Shown one piece after another: positions 16,832 through 25,030 of a stretch of DNA of 37,485 bases. Where the stretch lies: the NCBI GenBank assembly GCA_005808665.1, contig SYLG01000038.1:1-37485 (forward strand). Direction: 5' to 3'. The DNA is from Planctomycetia bacterium (GTDB lineage: Bacteria > Planctomycetota > Planctomycetia > Gemmatales > Gemmataceae). Each line of letters opens with the position of its first letter. Position 1 is the stretch's first letter. Below the pieces are notes generated by a model that saw nothing but the letters and a program-made list of their open reading frames with translations, was not told the DNA's origin and did no database searches. The position numbers and the translations under genes are program-made.

Positions 16832-18259
16832 TTATTTGGCCAATGCCAGGGATCCATCCGGACGCAACCGACCCACGAAGTCCAACATAGTTTTTTCAAA
16901 TGTATCTATATCCATCCCTGTCCAGGATTCAAATGCATCAAAGGCAGCCTTCCTGCCCTCATTTTTTGCCAAAGATTCAAGGTATTGATCCACTTTTTTA
17001 CCCGGAAGCAACTTCTTGCCAAAGGTTAAGTGGTAGGTCAAAATCCAGGAGGCCAAATAGGCTTCACGGGAGGACTCCCGGTTGGGTTTGTCCCCTCCAC
17101 CCTCAACCCGGACAAGAAAATGATCGGGGGAATCGGCCAGGATGTGCCTTAATGCGGGAAATTTCCCCTCCCGAATGAGTTGCCTAACTCCTGCCAGACG
17201 GGTCGAATCCGGCCAGTCCGCCCGCAATTCCCCCGCCTCGATCAAACCGGTTTCATAAACTTGGGCCAACCCCTCATTTAACCACCTGGGCAAGGGTTGT
17301 TTCTGTTGATCATATACCCAATTGCCTAAATAGGCATGGATTGATTCATGGTTTAGAATCTGTAGTAGCTGATTGCGGGATTGGCGGATCGCATGATCGT
17401 TCTTTTGATCAGCATCCCTGAGCTCGCGGCGGGCACGAACCGCCATCTCTGCAAAATCAGTGGGAATCTTGCCACCCATGGCCTTTTGGATTTCTATCTC
17501 TCTTAGGTTTAATATCCCCAATTGCTTGGCGTGGTGCCGCCTAAGCTCGATGGACTCACCCTCCAAACGGGCCAATTCCGTCCCCCCTAAAATCCGATTG
17601 CCCAATGAATCAAATACCGCAGGGTGATCAAGGCTTGCCTGTCCCCGGCCCACGGCTCTAAGATAGCCAAGCTGATCCGACCAAATACGAATCCGGGTTG
17701 GTTTTCCTGGAAGTCTTGGAGGAAACAGATTGGAAATAGCCCGAAAGACCTCTTCCAATTGTAGGGTGACCAATACCGCCAACGGTTCCCGAAGATTTGT
17801 GGTCAAACGGAAATAATGGGATTCAAAAGCCCAAGCCGTTTGATTCGGATCGTCCTCCCATGCCACAGGTGTGGGTCGAATGCCCTCGATTCCCCGATTG
17901 GTGAGCTGGGGTGAAGGGGCATCCAGCATCCTAAGGCTGGCAAGGAACAAATCCCGCTGTTGGTCGAGTTCTTTGAGTTTCCGTGATAGTTCTTCCCTTT
18001 CCCCAACCGGCAGGTGACGAATGAATCTCACCTCGTCACGGCGAAATTCCTCGGTAGAGGTAAGGGTTGGACGCCCGATTTTGCGGCTTACCAAACGCAT
18101 TTTCACCATCGTTTGCGTTTCTTCCAGAACCAAACCCTCAAGGGTCCTGCCATTAATGAGGTCGACCTGTTCCATGGTCTGGGCCGGCGGTTGAGCGGGT
18201 AAATAAACCACAGGAATTACGACAAAAAAGAGTACCAAATATTGCAAATGCCCGGTCAA
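16832..18259 (-). CDS. Secreted DUF1570-type gluzincin metallopeptidase-like protein
   Basis: A 475-residue protein with a signal peptide (~1-22, ending YLPAQ). A small N-terminal beta region (LINGRTLEGLVLEE) is followed by a charged coiled-coil stretch (~85-108). The C-terminal half has HESIH (304-308) and, 21 residues on, NEGLAQVYE (Glu329). That spacing fits a zinc gluzincin HExxH...E site as found in planctomycete DUF1570 proteins. Proteolysis is therefore likely, but no substrate is known. The ATG at 18259 overlaps the TGA of the upstream Gfo/Idh/MocA-like gene in an ATGA junction, so the two are translationally coupled. The likely location is the periplasm or cell surface. Confidence 0.78.
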   Translation of the reverse strand: MTGHLQYLVLFFVVIPVVYLPAQPPAQTMEQVDLINGRTLEGLVLEETQTMVKMRLVSRKIGRPTLTSTEEFRRDEVRFIRHLPVGEREELSRKLKELDQQRDLFLASLRMLDAPSPQLTNRGIEGIRPTPVAWEDDPNQTAWAFESHYFRLTTNLREPLAVLVTLQLEEVFRAISNLFPPRLPGKPTRIRIWSDQLGYLRAVGRGQASLDHPAVFDSLGNRILGGTELARLEGESIELRRHHAKQLGILNLREIEIQKAMGGKIPTDFAEMAVRARRELRDADQKNDHAIRQSRNQLLQILNHESIHAYLGNWVYDQQKQPLPRWLNEGLAQVYETGLIEAGELRADWPDSTRLAGVRQLIREGKFPALRHILADSPDHFLVRVEGGGDKPNRESSREAYLASWILTYHLTFGKKLLPGKKVDQYLESLAKNEGRKAAFDAFESWTGMDIDTFEKTMLDFVGRLRPDGSLALAK

Positions 18260-19188
18260 GAAGATGCCGCCAAAGGTTGCACTCGGCCATGATTGTCACC
18301 ACTTTGGTTGGCCGCCTCCAGGAAAGCCATGATTTCCAGGGTTTCCAAGGGATCCACCGGACTTTTTCTTTCGACAAAAAACCGGACAACCTGCTTCAGG
18401 AGCTCACGGTAAATGAACTTGGTGGAAAGGGTTAATGTTTCCGCAGCCTTCATCCCAAATCGGGTGCAACCATAGGGAGCCACTCCTTGCCGGATGCCAC
18501 GGATCGTTGCCGTCCTGCCGTCCTTCCACCGTCCGGTAACCATATCCGCACCCACCGTTTTGAGGTTAACAACCTCATGACAACCTTTGCCCATGATGGT
18601 GTAAAGGACTTCCACAGGGTGGATTCCATAATGGTAAAGCCCTGGGTTTCTCTGCGGCTCACCTTTTGGGGGTTCATGGAAGGGACTTGGCCCGTGCGAA
18701 AATGCACCCACAGCGGGTCCAGCGGGGCTCTTGGTATTGCACATTTGAACCAATTCGGGAACAAATCGGAGGCTGGAAGATGAAAATACCGGGGCGTTGT
18801 GTTTGGTGGACAGCTCAAGAATGGCCTTGGCGGTATCCACCGACCCGGAAAAGGGCTTGTCAATAAAGCAGGGAATCCCGGCTCGGAGGAAGGGCCGAGC
18901 CTTTTCGAGGTGCATTTCGCCCTCTAAAGATTCGATTAACATTCCATCGACTTTACCCAGCAAGTCGCCGGGATCCTCGACAAGGGTCACACCCATGGAT
19001 TTAATGGCAGGAGTGTATTCGGCAATGCGTGGCTGGGCAATCCGGGAACTACCCGGACAGGCAACAACCACCCGGGCACCCTCGACGAATTGGTCGGGGG
19101 TGGTTTGCAGCTGATTGAATCGCTTGATAAATTCCACCGCATGGGATGTATCGAAATCGATCATTCCTAATCGAATCGGATCAGCCAT
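18256..19188 (-). CDS. Gfo/Idh/MocA-family oxidoreductase-like protein
   Basis: A 310-residue protein. The general Gfo/Idh/MocA plan is visible: an N-terminal Rossmann-like half, the hinge FIDKPFSGS (~108-116, the DKP/EKP catalytic-lysine motif) and a C-terminal half with YHYGIHPVEVLYTIMG, where the HPVE corresponds to the usual His motif. The N-terminus reads IRLGMIDFDTSHAVEFI and lacks the usual GxGxxG dinucleotide loop, so classical NAD(P) binding is doubtful. The family oxidises or isomerises sugars; many planctomycete members are of unknown substrate. ATG 19188 lies 28 bp after the rpmA stop, and the 3' end overlaps DUF1570 by ATGA, so it belongs to the same operon. Confidence 0.8.
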   Translation of the reverse strand: MADPIRLGMIDFDTSHAVEFIKRFNQLQTTPDQFVEGARVVVACPGSSRIAQPRIAEYTPAIKSMGVTLVEDPGDLLGKVDGMLIESLEGEMHLEKARPFLRAGIPCFIDKPFSGSVDTAKAILELSTKHNAPVFSSSSLRFVPELVQMCNTKSPAGPAVGAFSHGPSPFHEPPKGEPQRNPGLYHYGIHPVEVLYTIMGKGCHEVVNLKTVGADMVTGRWKDGRTATIRGIRQGVAPYGCTRFGMKAAETLTLSTKFIYRELLKQVVRFFVERKSPVDPLETLEIMAFLEAANQSGDNHGRVQPLAASS

Positions 19189-19216
19189 AGCGGAGACCCC
19201 ACGGGGATGGAATCAC

Positions 19217-19462
19217 TCAGTCGGTTTGAATGTTCACCCGACGGCCACCCTGACCAAACCGAACAAGTCCATCGGTAAGGGCGAACAGGGTATCATCCCT
19301 GCCAATTCCTACACCACGACCTGGATGAAACTTTGTGCCGCGTTGGCGGACAATGATCGAACCGGTGGTAACAAAAGTGCCATCAGAGGTCTTAATTCCA
19401 AGGCGTTGGCTATTGGAATCGCGCCCGTTTTTTACGGAGCCTTGACCTTTTTTATGAGCCAT
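19217..19462 (-). CDS. rpmA: 50S ribosomal protein L27
   Basis: An 81-residue protein with the hallmark L27 N-terminus [20 protein letters not shown], then [24 protein letters not shown] and the C-terminal GRRVN. L27 sits at the peptidyl-transferase centre of the large subunit. The sequence lacks the cleavable N-terminal extension of Firmicute L27. In most bacteria rpmA follows rplU (L21), and obgE often lies nearby; neither is in this window. It lies 48 bp after a secreted-protein gene and 28 bp before the Gfo/Idh/MocA-like gene, apparently in one operon. The length is slightly short for the family but complete. Confidence 0.95.
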   Translation of the reverse strand: MAHKKGQGSVKNGRDSNSQRLGIKTSDGTFVTTGSIIVRQRGTKFHPGRGVGIGRDDTLFALTDGLVRFGQGGRRVNIQTD

Positions 19463-19510
19463 GAAAATCCTGCCTTATCTTTCCAAACGAATCCCAGATT
19501 AAAACCCGAT

Positions 19511-20410
19511 TTAGTTGGGTTTATTCTGGCCCGGCGCTGCCGCTTTTTCTGGAGCGGGAGGTTTCCCAACCGGTTGAATTCCGGCCACCGCACCAAGCTG
19601 AAGATCGGTTGCCCGATAGATCCATTGTGCCGGCGGCACAAATCGAATCTCCTCAGACTTTAAATTATACTTATCTCCCAGCCTTTTGAAATTGATTTGC
19701 AGAGTTTTTCTTCGAACAGTCTGCTCGGTTGCTGGGGGAATCGGATCGGCTAAGGCAATTCCATTGGATAACCCAGTAATAAATATGCTATACTTTGCTG
19801 CATCTGGATCCACATCATCCCAAATGGCCACTCCGTGAATGGGCTTATTGGGCCCTCCCATGGTTGAAACCGGGATAGGTTCACGAGCGATTGTTACGGA
19901 ATTACGGATACGGAGGTACCCCGATTCGGGATCGAATGGGTCGGCCGTGGGATCCTCCAACTTGACGATCGCTTGCTGAACTTTGGGAAGGATATGGTCC
20001 TTGTGGATCGTGCCCCGATCCTGGGTTTTTAATTCAAATTCGGGAAGAAAATAGCGCGGTTCCCCGGTGTGATTCGTTACACTGTATTTCAAATACCAAC
20101 AGACCCTTTGTCCTCGTCCGGGAATGTCCACTTTGACAATGCGAGGGTCGGTGAACTTGAAATCAAGCACCCAAATGCCCGGAGCTTTAGGATTCCGTGG
20201 GTTGATTTCCGGTTTGGGATCCTTGTCCCCGGCAAGGGTGGCCGCACTATTGATTCCGCCAGGGGGGTCCAACGGGCTGGCAGCGGGTGGGATCTTGCGT
20301 TCGTTGGGGTTGTCGGCCACCGCAAGGCCAGAAAAAACCGCCGAAACTGCACTCAAAATCAATCCCGCACAAATCCAGAAGGATCGGCTGAGCTTTACTG
20401 ACTGGTGCAT
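19511..20410 (-). CDS. Conserved planctomycete secreted protein of unknown function
   Basis: A 299-residue protein. A signal peptide covers ~1-32 (RSFWICAGLILSAVSAVFSG, then ADN). A disordered Pro-rich stretch follows. The main domain begins WVLDFKFTDPRIVKVDIPG and includes VCWYLKYSVTNHTGEPRYF, an Asp/Pro-rich middle and GVAIWDDVDPDA. It closes with SIFITGLSNG, VRRKTLQINFKRLGD and EIRFVPPAQWIYRA. I recognise this as a recurrent planctomycete secreted protein, but it has no function that I know. The core looks all-beta, Ig-like. Start ATG 20408-20410 is chosen over an in-frame TTG 6 bp upstream; AGGGAG lies 11 bp upstream. It leads the probable operon that includes rpmA. Confidence 0.72.
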   Translation of the reverse strand: MHQSVKLSRSFWICAGLILSAVSAVFSGLAVADNPNERKIPPAASPLDPPGGINSAATLAGDKDPKPEINPRNPKAPGIWVLDFKFTDPRIVKVDIPGRGQRVCWYLKYSVTNHTGEPRYFLPEFELKTQDRGTIHKDHILPKVQQAIVKLEDPTADPFDPESGYLRIRNSVTIAREPIPVSTMGGPNKPIHGVAIWDDVDPDAAKYSIFITGLSNGIALADPIPPATEQTVRRKTLQINFKRLGDKYNLKSEEIRFVPPAQWIYRATDLQLGAVAGIQPVGKPPAPEKAAAPGQNKPN

Positions 20411-20564
20411 GATCAAAAACTCCCTGATTATCCCAAGCCGAAACCTCCCCGGCCCAAAGGAGAGGAGACCCTTGCATTCCTACTCCTATTGCCCTGCCTA
20501 AATCAAGTCCGGTTAAGCCGGTTCCTATTTAGTATGCCCTGGCCTGATTGTTGTGAAGGGCCAT

Positions 20565-21443
20565 CTAGGCGGCTGTTTTTCGAATGCCTTCCTCCGGGAA
20601 GACTTCCGTCTCCGCAGAACCAGGACCAGTTCGAACCCCAAAAAGAACCAGTAACTTGCGTCGCAAGGTTCGAAAGGGAACGGCAATCAAGCGGTGAAAC
20701 CGAATCCAAATTGGCCTTTGAAGCGCCTCTTCGGGCCTGATCGGACCAAAATATGCGGGTTCAAAATGCAGGATATGTTTTCTCAGATGATAAGAATCAC
20801 TTTGCTGAAGGATTCGAAGGATCCAACCCAGAGGGCCCCATTGGGGCAAGGCCTGACTAATTTGGAAATCGATCATATAAGGGAATCCATCGTCCCCCAC
20901 CAGGATATTTTCGCGTTTGTGAAGATCGACATAGGCAATACCTCGCCGATGCATCTCCTTAAGCGTTGCCTCCAGCTGACGAAAAAACCCCTCGCCAGGA
21001 TGAGAGTCTTTGCGCAAAGGATGGCCGGGAATAAAAGCGTGGGCCACCGCGTTTTTTTGAATCACACCGTTTATCTCAACGGCACCTGATTCAGGTGGGA
21101 TATTGGGCAAATCGCTAAGCAATTGGAGCAAATGGGCTTCATGTTTTGCCAATAACCGACCCAACCACCCCATGGGAAAGCCTAAAATGGACTGTTTCCG
21201 ATTGAATTTGCAAACAATTTCTTTACCACTTTCGGAAACATAATGAGCCGTGGCGGCCCAGGAATCGTGTTTGAAAATGTGTTTGCGTTGATAGACTGTG
21301 CCACACACTTTTACGAAATCGGGCGGTTCTTCTTTTCCCAAAGCCCGAAAAAGGGGAGGACGAACTTTTATCGAACAAACCAGATTCTGGGAGGTAGTGG
21401 GTTCCGACAATTTCCTACTCCCTTGATTGAATACTTCTTCCAA
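20565..21443 (-). CDS. Kdo/WaaP-like (lipopolysaccharide kinase type) small-molecule kinase
   Basis: About 292 residues with an atypical eukaryotic-like kinase fold. The ATP Lys is probably Lys79 (EIVCKFNRK). Next come a helix with KHEAHLLQLL and a hinge (AVAHAFIPG). The catalytic segment GIAYVDLHKRENILVGDDG (~169-186) replaces HRD with YVDLHKREN (Asp173). DFQ (192-194) stands in place of DFG. This pattern fits the Kdo kinase/WaaP and RIO-like families that phosphorylate LPS core sugars or proteins. There are no membrane segments. The start is probably TTG 21441-21443, as no ATG occurs before residue 91, so the N-terminus is uncertain. It is separated from the secreted-protein gene downstream by ~150 bp. 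Confidence 0.65.
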   Translation of the reverse strand: MEEVFNQGSRKLSEPTTSQNLVCSIKVRPPLFRALGKEEPPDFVKVCGTVYQRKHIFKHDSWAATAHYVSESGKEIVCKFNRKQSILGFPMGWLGRLLAKHEAHLLQLLSDLPNIPPESGAVEINGVIQKNAVAHAFIPGHPLRKDSHPGEGFFRQLEATLKEMHRRGIAYVDLHKRENILVGDDGFPYMIDFQISQALPQWGPLGWILRILQQSDSYHLRKHILHFEPAYFGPIRPEEALQRPIWIRFHRLIAVPFRTLRRKLLVLFGVRTGPGSAETEVFPEEGIRKTAA

Positions 21444-21854
21444 AAAACGGCTCTATTTGGCGGTTGCTTGCATTATTTCGAAGTTCAGGCAATTTAGCCA
21501 ATCTTGGTAATACCTCAATTGGGACCCCTGGATCAAGAGGGCTTGGTTGCTTTTGCAAAGGGATACTGAGTGGGATCAGGCCTAAAAAAGCGACCTCGAT
21601 TGGTGCTTTCTATTTGGCTAACCAGGTGGGTTGGCGGCCCTTTTGCCGGTTAGGAATGCTTGGCGGATACCGCCTTTACCGCTTTTCCCTCGCCTTTTCT
21701 TCAAATGTTTGCTATTCTAACGGAGTGGATTGCGATTTTATTGCAAAAACACCGTAATGATGCTCACCGGCGGACAGTCCCCGGGTCAGACAGTTGCGCA
21801 CCAAAAGTGTGAGGAGGGCGGGCCCAGCTTGGGTTTCCTGCCATTGATTTAGCC
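21444..21854. other. 411 bp gap between the small kinase gene and rplC
   Basis: This is a divergent intergenic region. The short reading frames in it have no recognisable protein features. For rplC, a TATTCT near 21711-21716 could be a -10 element, but I find no matching -35. No Shine-Dalgarno sequence lies directly before the rplC ATG; the nearest purine-rich run (GAGGAGGG, ~21810) is about 40 bp upstream. I see no clear riboswitch or tRNA fold. Confidence 0.35.
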
Positions 21855-22556
21855 ATGTCCATCGGTATTATCGGTACGAAAATTGGTATGACTCAGGTTT
21901 ACGACTCTACCGGAAATTGTGCCCCGGTTACGGTCATTCAGGCCGGTCCCTGTCCCATTCTTCAGGTTCGCACCCTTGAAAAAGACGGTTACGAAGCCAT
22001 TCAGGTGGGGTATAAGGACAAAAGTCGGAAAAGGGCCACCCGGGCCGAACGGGGCCATGTATCCGAAGAAATGGAATCCAAACGCCGCAAAAGGCTTCCT
22101 GCCGGAACCGCCCTTCCCCCCAAAGCTAACTGTGAGCCCCAAGAATTCATTCGTGAGTTTCGTTTTGAAAAGGCCGCCGAGCACAAAGTTGGAGACAACC
22201 TGACTGTTGCGGGGATCTTTGGGGAAACCAAACGGGTCGATGTCATTGGCACCAGCAAAGGCCGGGGTTTTACGGGTGGCATGAAACGGTGGAACTACCA
22301 CGGTCTACCGGCTAGCCACGGCGTGAAAAAGGTCCATCGGTCGATCGGTGGAACCAATGTGGCCTCCAACCGGGGTTTTGGCCGTCCCAAAAAAGGAAAG
22401 AAAATGCCCGGTCATTACGGGGCCGACCAGGTAACCATTCGCAATTTGGATGTGATCAATATCGACCCCGAAACCCATATTATCCTTGTCAAAGGAGCGG
22501 TTCCAGGCCCCAATGGCGGTTTGGTTATTGTTCGCCCAACCAACAAGATCAAGTAA
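21855..22556 (+). CDS. rplC: 50S ribosomal protein L3
   Basis: A 233-residue protein with the full L3 plan: MSIGIIGTKIGMTQVYDSTG, then VTVIQAGPCPILQVRT. The central loop reads KGRGFTGGMKRWNYHGLPAS, then HGVKKVHRSIGG, and the C-terminus VKGAVPGPNGGLVIVRP. L3 nucleates early large-subunit assembly and contacts the peptidyl-transferase centre. Length and motifs argue for a functional gene. It stands alone: neither rpsJ before nor rplD after it is present, and a rho-independent terminator follows immediately. The ATG is fixed by the conserved N-terminus, although no Shine-Dalgarno sequence is visible. Confidence 0.96.
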   Translation: MSIGIIGTKIGMTQVYDSTGNCAPVTVIQAGPCPILQVRTLEKDGYEAIQVGYKDKSRKRATRAERGHVSEEMESKRRKRLPAGTALPPKANCEPQEFIREFRFEKAAEHKVGDNLTVAGIFGETKRVDVIGTSKGRGFTGGMKRWNYHGLPASHGVKKVHRSIGGTNVASNRGFGRPKKGKKMPGHYGADQVTIRNLDVINIDPETHIILVKGAVPGPNGGLVIVRPTNKIK

Positions 22557-22582
22557 CCCCTAATCGGGCAATGCACAAATTC

Positions 22583-22620
22583 AAGCCGCAAAGGGGGATC
22601 CTTGCGGCTTGTTCTGTTTT
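22583..22620 (+). terminator. Rho-independent terminator after rplC
   Basis: A perfect 9 bp stem (AAGCCGCAA at 22583-22591 pairing with TTGCGGCTT at 22602-22610) encloses a 10-base loop and is followed by GTTCTGTTTT. It lies 27 bp after the rplC stop, so rplC transcription should end here. Confidence 0.75.
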
Positions 22621-22661
22621 CAAACTGTTGTTTCGTCCTGGTACCTCAAAAACCTGGGGCA

Positions 22662-22690
22662 TTGGAAAAAACCTGATTTGTTGAAATAAT
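22662..22690 (+). promoter_or_regulatory. Candidate sigma-70-type promoter for the sigma/M78 operon
   Basis: TTGGAA (22662-22667) and AATAAT (22685-22690) are separated by exactly 17 bp and lie ~65 bp before the start of the operon's first gene. The match is 4/6 at -35 and 5/6 at -10. It is suggestive only; planctomycete promoter consensus is less well defined. Confidence 0.4.
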
Positions 22691-22755
22691 TGGGTCCATT
22701 GGGGGAAAGAGAACATAAAAAGGCCCAGACCTTCCTTATCCGGGAGATTTGCCCT

Positions 22756-23442
22756 ATGACCGATTATGCCAATACTTTTAGTTCAACCGAGACGACCATT
22801 GGTAGAACCGCCACCCTTTACAAAATCAATAACAATGTAAATCAATTGTTGGACTTGGTGCACAAATTGGTAAATGTGAACAATAACAAGTTTGGATTCA
22901 TTAAAAAGAAGAATCTTCCTGACCACGCCCAGGATATTTTCCAATCCACAGTAGTCAAGGTAATTGAAAAAGCAGACCATTACGACTGCAACCAACCCTT
23001 TGAGGCATGGTTCAGTTATTGGGCCATCCTGGAGATAAGGCACTCCCATCAGAAAACAAACGGCCGTTCCCGTTCCAAAACTGTTCATCTCAAATCAGGA
23101 ATTGGGGCGGACGAATACCCAATTAACCAAAAAAACCCTGCTGAACGGGATTTCCAACCCATCCATTTGGCCGAGGTAACGGCCATCATACTAACCCGAA
23201 TCCGATCGATTCTCAATGAAAAGGACTACCAACTTTTTTTGGCTAAAAATCTTCACTTTCTGGAAAACGGGGAGATCGCATCAACCCTTGGCATTACAAA
23301 AACCCAAGTCGCTGTTAAGGCTACCCGCATCATGAAGAAAGTCAGGAAAGAATTAACCCAACAGGATTGGCACGATTTCCAATTTGGATCGGATAAACCC
23401 TTCCCAGAAAAACAGCCCGTTCGAACCGGAGCAAAGCCATGA
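22756..23442 (+). CDS. Divergent sigma-70-family (ECF-like) sigma factor
   Basis: A 228-residue protein. Region 2-like sequence is HAQDIFQSTVVKVIEKADHY followed by FEAWFSYWAILEIRHSHQK. Region 4-like sequence is LNEKDYQLFLAKNLHFLENG followed by EIASTLGITKTQVAVKATRI, a clear helix-turn-helix. Similarity to mainstream ECF factors is low. The linker between the regions is long and basic (NGRSRSKTVHLKSG). ATG 22756 is chosen over 22690 because GGGAG precedes it and the N-terminal extension is unlike a sigma factor. The gene overlaps the next by ATGA. Its partners are an unknown protein and an M78 peptidase rather than a typical anti-sigma factor. Confidence 0.72.
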   Translation: MTDYANTFSSTETTIGRTATLYKINNNVNQLLDLVHKLVNVNNNKFGFIKKKNLPDHAQDIFQSTVVKVIEKADHYDCNQPFEAWFSYWAILEIRHSHQKTNGRSRSKTVHLKSGIGADEYPINQKNPAERDFQPIHLAEVTAIILTRIRSILNEKDYQLFLAKNLHFLENGEIASTLGITKTQVAVKATRIMKKVRKELTQQDWHDFQFGSDKPFPEKQPVRTGAKP

Positions 23443-24272
23443 TGTCTACTCCAATGAAAAACTATGTCATGGTCCTGGAAGCCATCGACCTTGCACTCGC
23501 ATCAAAATTATGGAGGGCGGCCCAAATTCCAGGCCGTGAAGAGGAGAAACAGGCAATGATCAAGGAATTGGATTTTTCGCTGGTGGAAACCTATTCCCTG
23601 GCACAACAGGCAGGTGATTTCAATACCATGTCATCCATCTGGGGATTGGCCATCTATGCCCCGGATCCGAGGCTTTCCAACCTCTTGTTGGCAGTGCAAT
23701 CGAGACTCGACCCGATTGTATTGGAGCAATCGACCTCCCCCTATACAGGGGAGTACCAAAGCGAAACGGGGCTCAATCCATTGTCGGGAAGCCGCCTCCC
23801 CGGCGGGACAGTGGTCGAGGGCGAAAACCTGTTTGCCGATTCCACCAGGTATGCCAAAGCCCAACAATTTGTCAAGAATATCCTTTCCAAATCCCAATTG
23901 CCCAAACCCATCGAACCGACTGGCAATTCCCAGGGCGAATTTTCCGTTTCAGGCCTCCTCTCTTTTTCCAACGACTCCGTAAGGCAAAAAATTTGCGGGC
24001 TGAAACCAACCGATATTGCCATACTTAAAAAACTGGGAAATGCCCTTTTGCCAAAACCCAGTGGCCGCAATTCCATGAAGGAATGGGCAATTAGCCATCA
24101 TCTCACCCTGAACGATGCGCAAATTGATCGCATACAAAAGGCTTCGCTCATGTTTCAAAATCAAATGGTGCCTAACGATGCCGGAAAATTGGCCATGGCT
24201 GCCCGCATCGCCCAAGGTAAAATCGGCCAAAGTCAACCCACACCCAAATCGTTTAAAGGCCCAGCCGAGTGA
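23439..24272 (+). CDS. Unknown protein in sigma/M78 operon
   Basis: A 277-residue protein that I do not recognise. The N-terminal ~95 residues are helical and leucine-rich (YVMVLEAIDLALASKLWRAA). The middle (~95-170) is low in structure, rich in Ser, Gly and Pro. The C-terminal part has ICGLKPTDIAILKKLGNALL and MKEWAISHHLTLNDAQIDRI, possibly a small helical DNA- or protein-binding domain. No signal peptide or membrane helix is visible. It overlaps the sigma factor upstream (ATGA) and the peptidase downstream (GTGA). By position it could be an anti-sigma-like regulator or the substrate of the peptidase; this is inference only. Confidence 0.7.
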   Translation: MMSTPMKNYVMVLEAIDLALASKLWRAAQIPGREEEKQAMIKELDFSLVETYSLAQQAGDFNTMSSIWGLAIYAPDPRLSNLLLAVQSRLDPIVLEQSTSPYTGEYQSETGLNPLSGSRLPGGTVVEGENLFADSTRYAKAQQFVKNILSKSQLPKPIEPTGNSQGEFSVSGLLSFSNDSVRQKICGLKPTDIAILKKLGNALLPKPSGRNSMKEWAISHHLTLNDAQIDRIQKASLMFQNQMVPNDAGKLAMAARIAQGKIGQSQPTPKSFKGPAE

Positions 24273-25030
24273 ATGGCCCGCCTAATCCGCCCCAAAATTA
24301 CCAGGAAATGCTTACCTCGGAAGGTAGCATGGTTCAGGCGAAGATTGATAACCTGTTCCAAACCATAGGGGGAGACACTCCGCATCGGTACGAAAGTCAG
24401 CCAGCCTTGATTCGCCCGGTTCCATTGGCCCACCTCCTTGACAGTGTTCCGTTGGTCCAAGTGTTTCTCCCTTGCCTCACCCCGAGCAAAGCGTTTTCAT
24501 GGCTAAGTCTGGTTTATAAATGGCCCCATTCCGAGACTCTTGGGGAAACTGTCGATGAACCCCTGGCCGCACTTTTGGTACTTTCCGGTCAACAGGGAGG
24601 TTTTTTGTTTGTTAATGCCGATGATCCGGTACCCAGGCAGCGATTCTCCCTGGCCCATGAATTGGGACATTTCCTCCTGCATTCCGATCAAATCCAGGAC
24701 GAATTTGCCCATGGCCGGATTCTTGCCCTGGAATATTCCGCCACAAAACAAAAGGCCGATTCCCATTATTTGACCCGTGAACGACAAGCCAATCGTTTCG
24801 CCGCAGAACTGCTCATGCCTGAACGGATCGTGAGGTCCATTTTCGCAAGGGCCTTTCCCCAGGGTGTTGATCCAAAGACCACCAAAAATCACCTTGTCCA
24901 ACTCCACCGTGTGGGATGGTTCTTTGCCCAAAAGTTGCTTGTCAGTCCCGAAGCTTTTCATTATCGGTGGGCAAGCTTGAATCTTGTTCCCCAGTTTTAC
25001 AGCAAAAAACGGCCGGAGGTTTGGCCATGA
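24269..25030 (+). CDS. ImmA/IrrE-family (M78) metallo-endopeptidase
   Basis: A 253-residue zinc peptidase. The site is RQRFSLAHELGHFLLH with HELGH at 130-134, followed by RERQANRFAAELLMPE, in which Glu171 is the likely third ligand. Both segments are the classic M78 signature. Family members cleave repressors, for example ImmA on ImmR and IrrE/PprI on DdrO, to release stress or mobile-element responses. There is no N-terminal helix-turn-helix as in XRE-fused forms; the first ~100 residues are divergent. The GTG start overlaps the preceding stop (GTGA), and the gene ends in an ATGA overlap with the next. Its target may be the neighbouring 277-residue protein or the sigma factor (inference). 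Confidence 0.87.
   Translation: MNGPPNPPQNYQEMLTSEGSMVQAKIDNLFQTIGGDTPHRYESQPALIRPVPLAHLLDSVPLVQVFLPCLTPSKAFSWLSLVYKWPHSETLGETVDEPLAALLVLSGQQGGFLFVNADDPVPRQRFSLAHELGHFLLHSDQIQDEFAHGRILALEYSATKQKADSHYLTRERQANRFAAELLMPERIVRSIFARAFPQGVDPKTTKNHLVQLHRVGWFFAQKLLVSPEAFHYRWASLNLVPQFYSKKRPEVWP

Noticed and set aside
21464-21757. A 97-codon open frame on the plus strand before rplC.
   Set aside because: It has no recognisable features, no ribosome-binding sequence, and its composition looks like non-coding sequence.
22001-22301. Antisense open frames opposite rplC.
   Set aside because: They are shadows of the strongly conserved L3 coding sequence.
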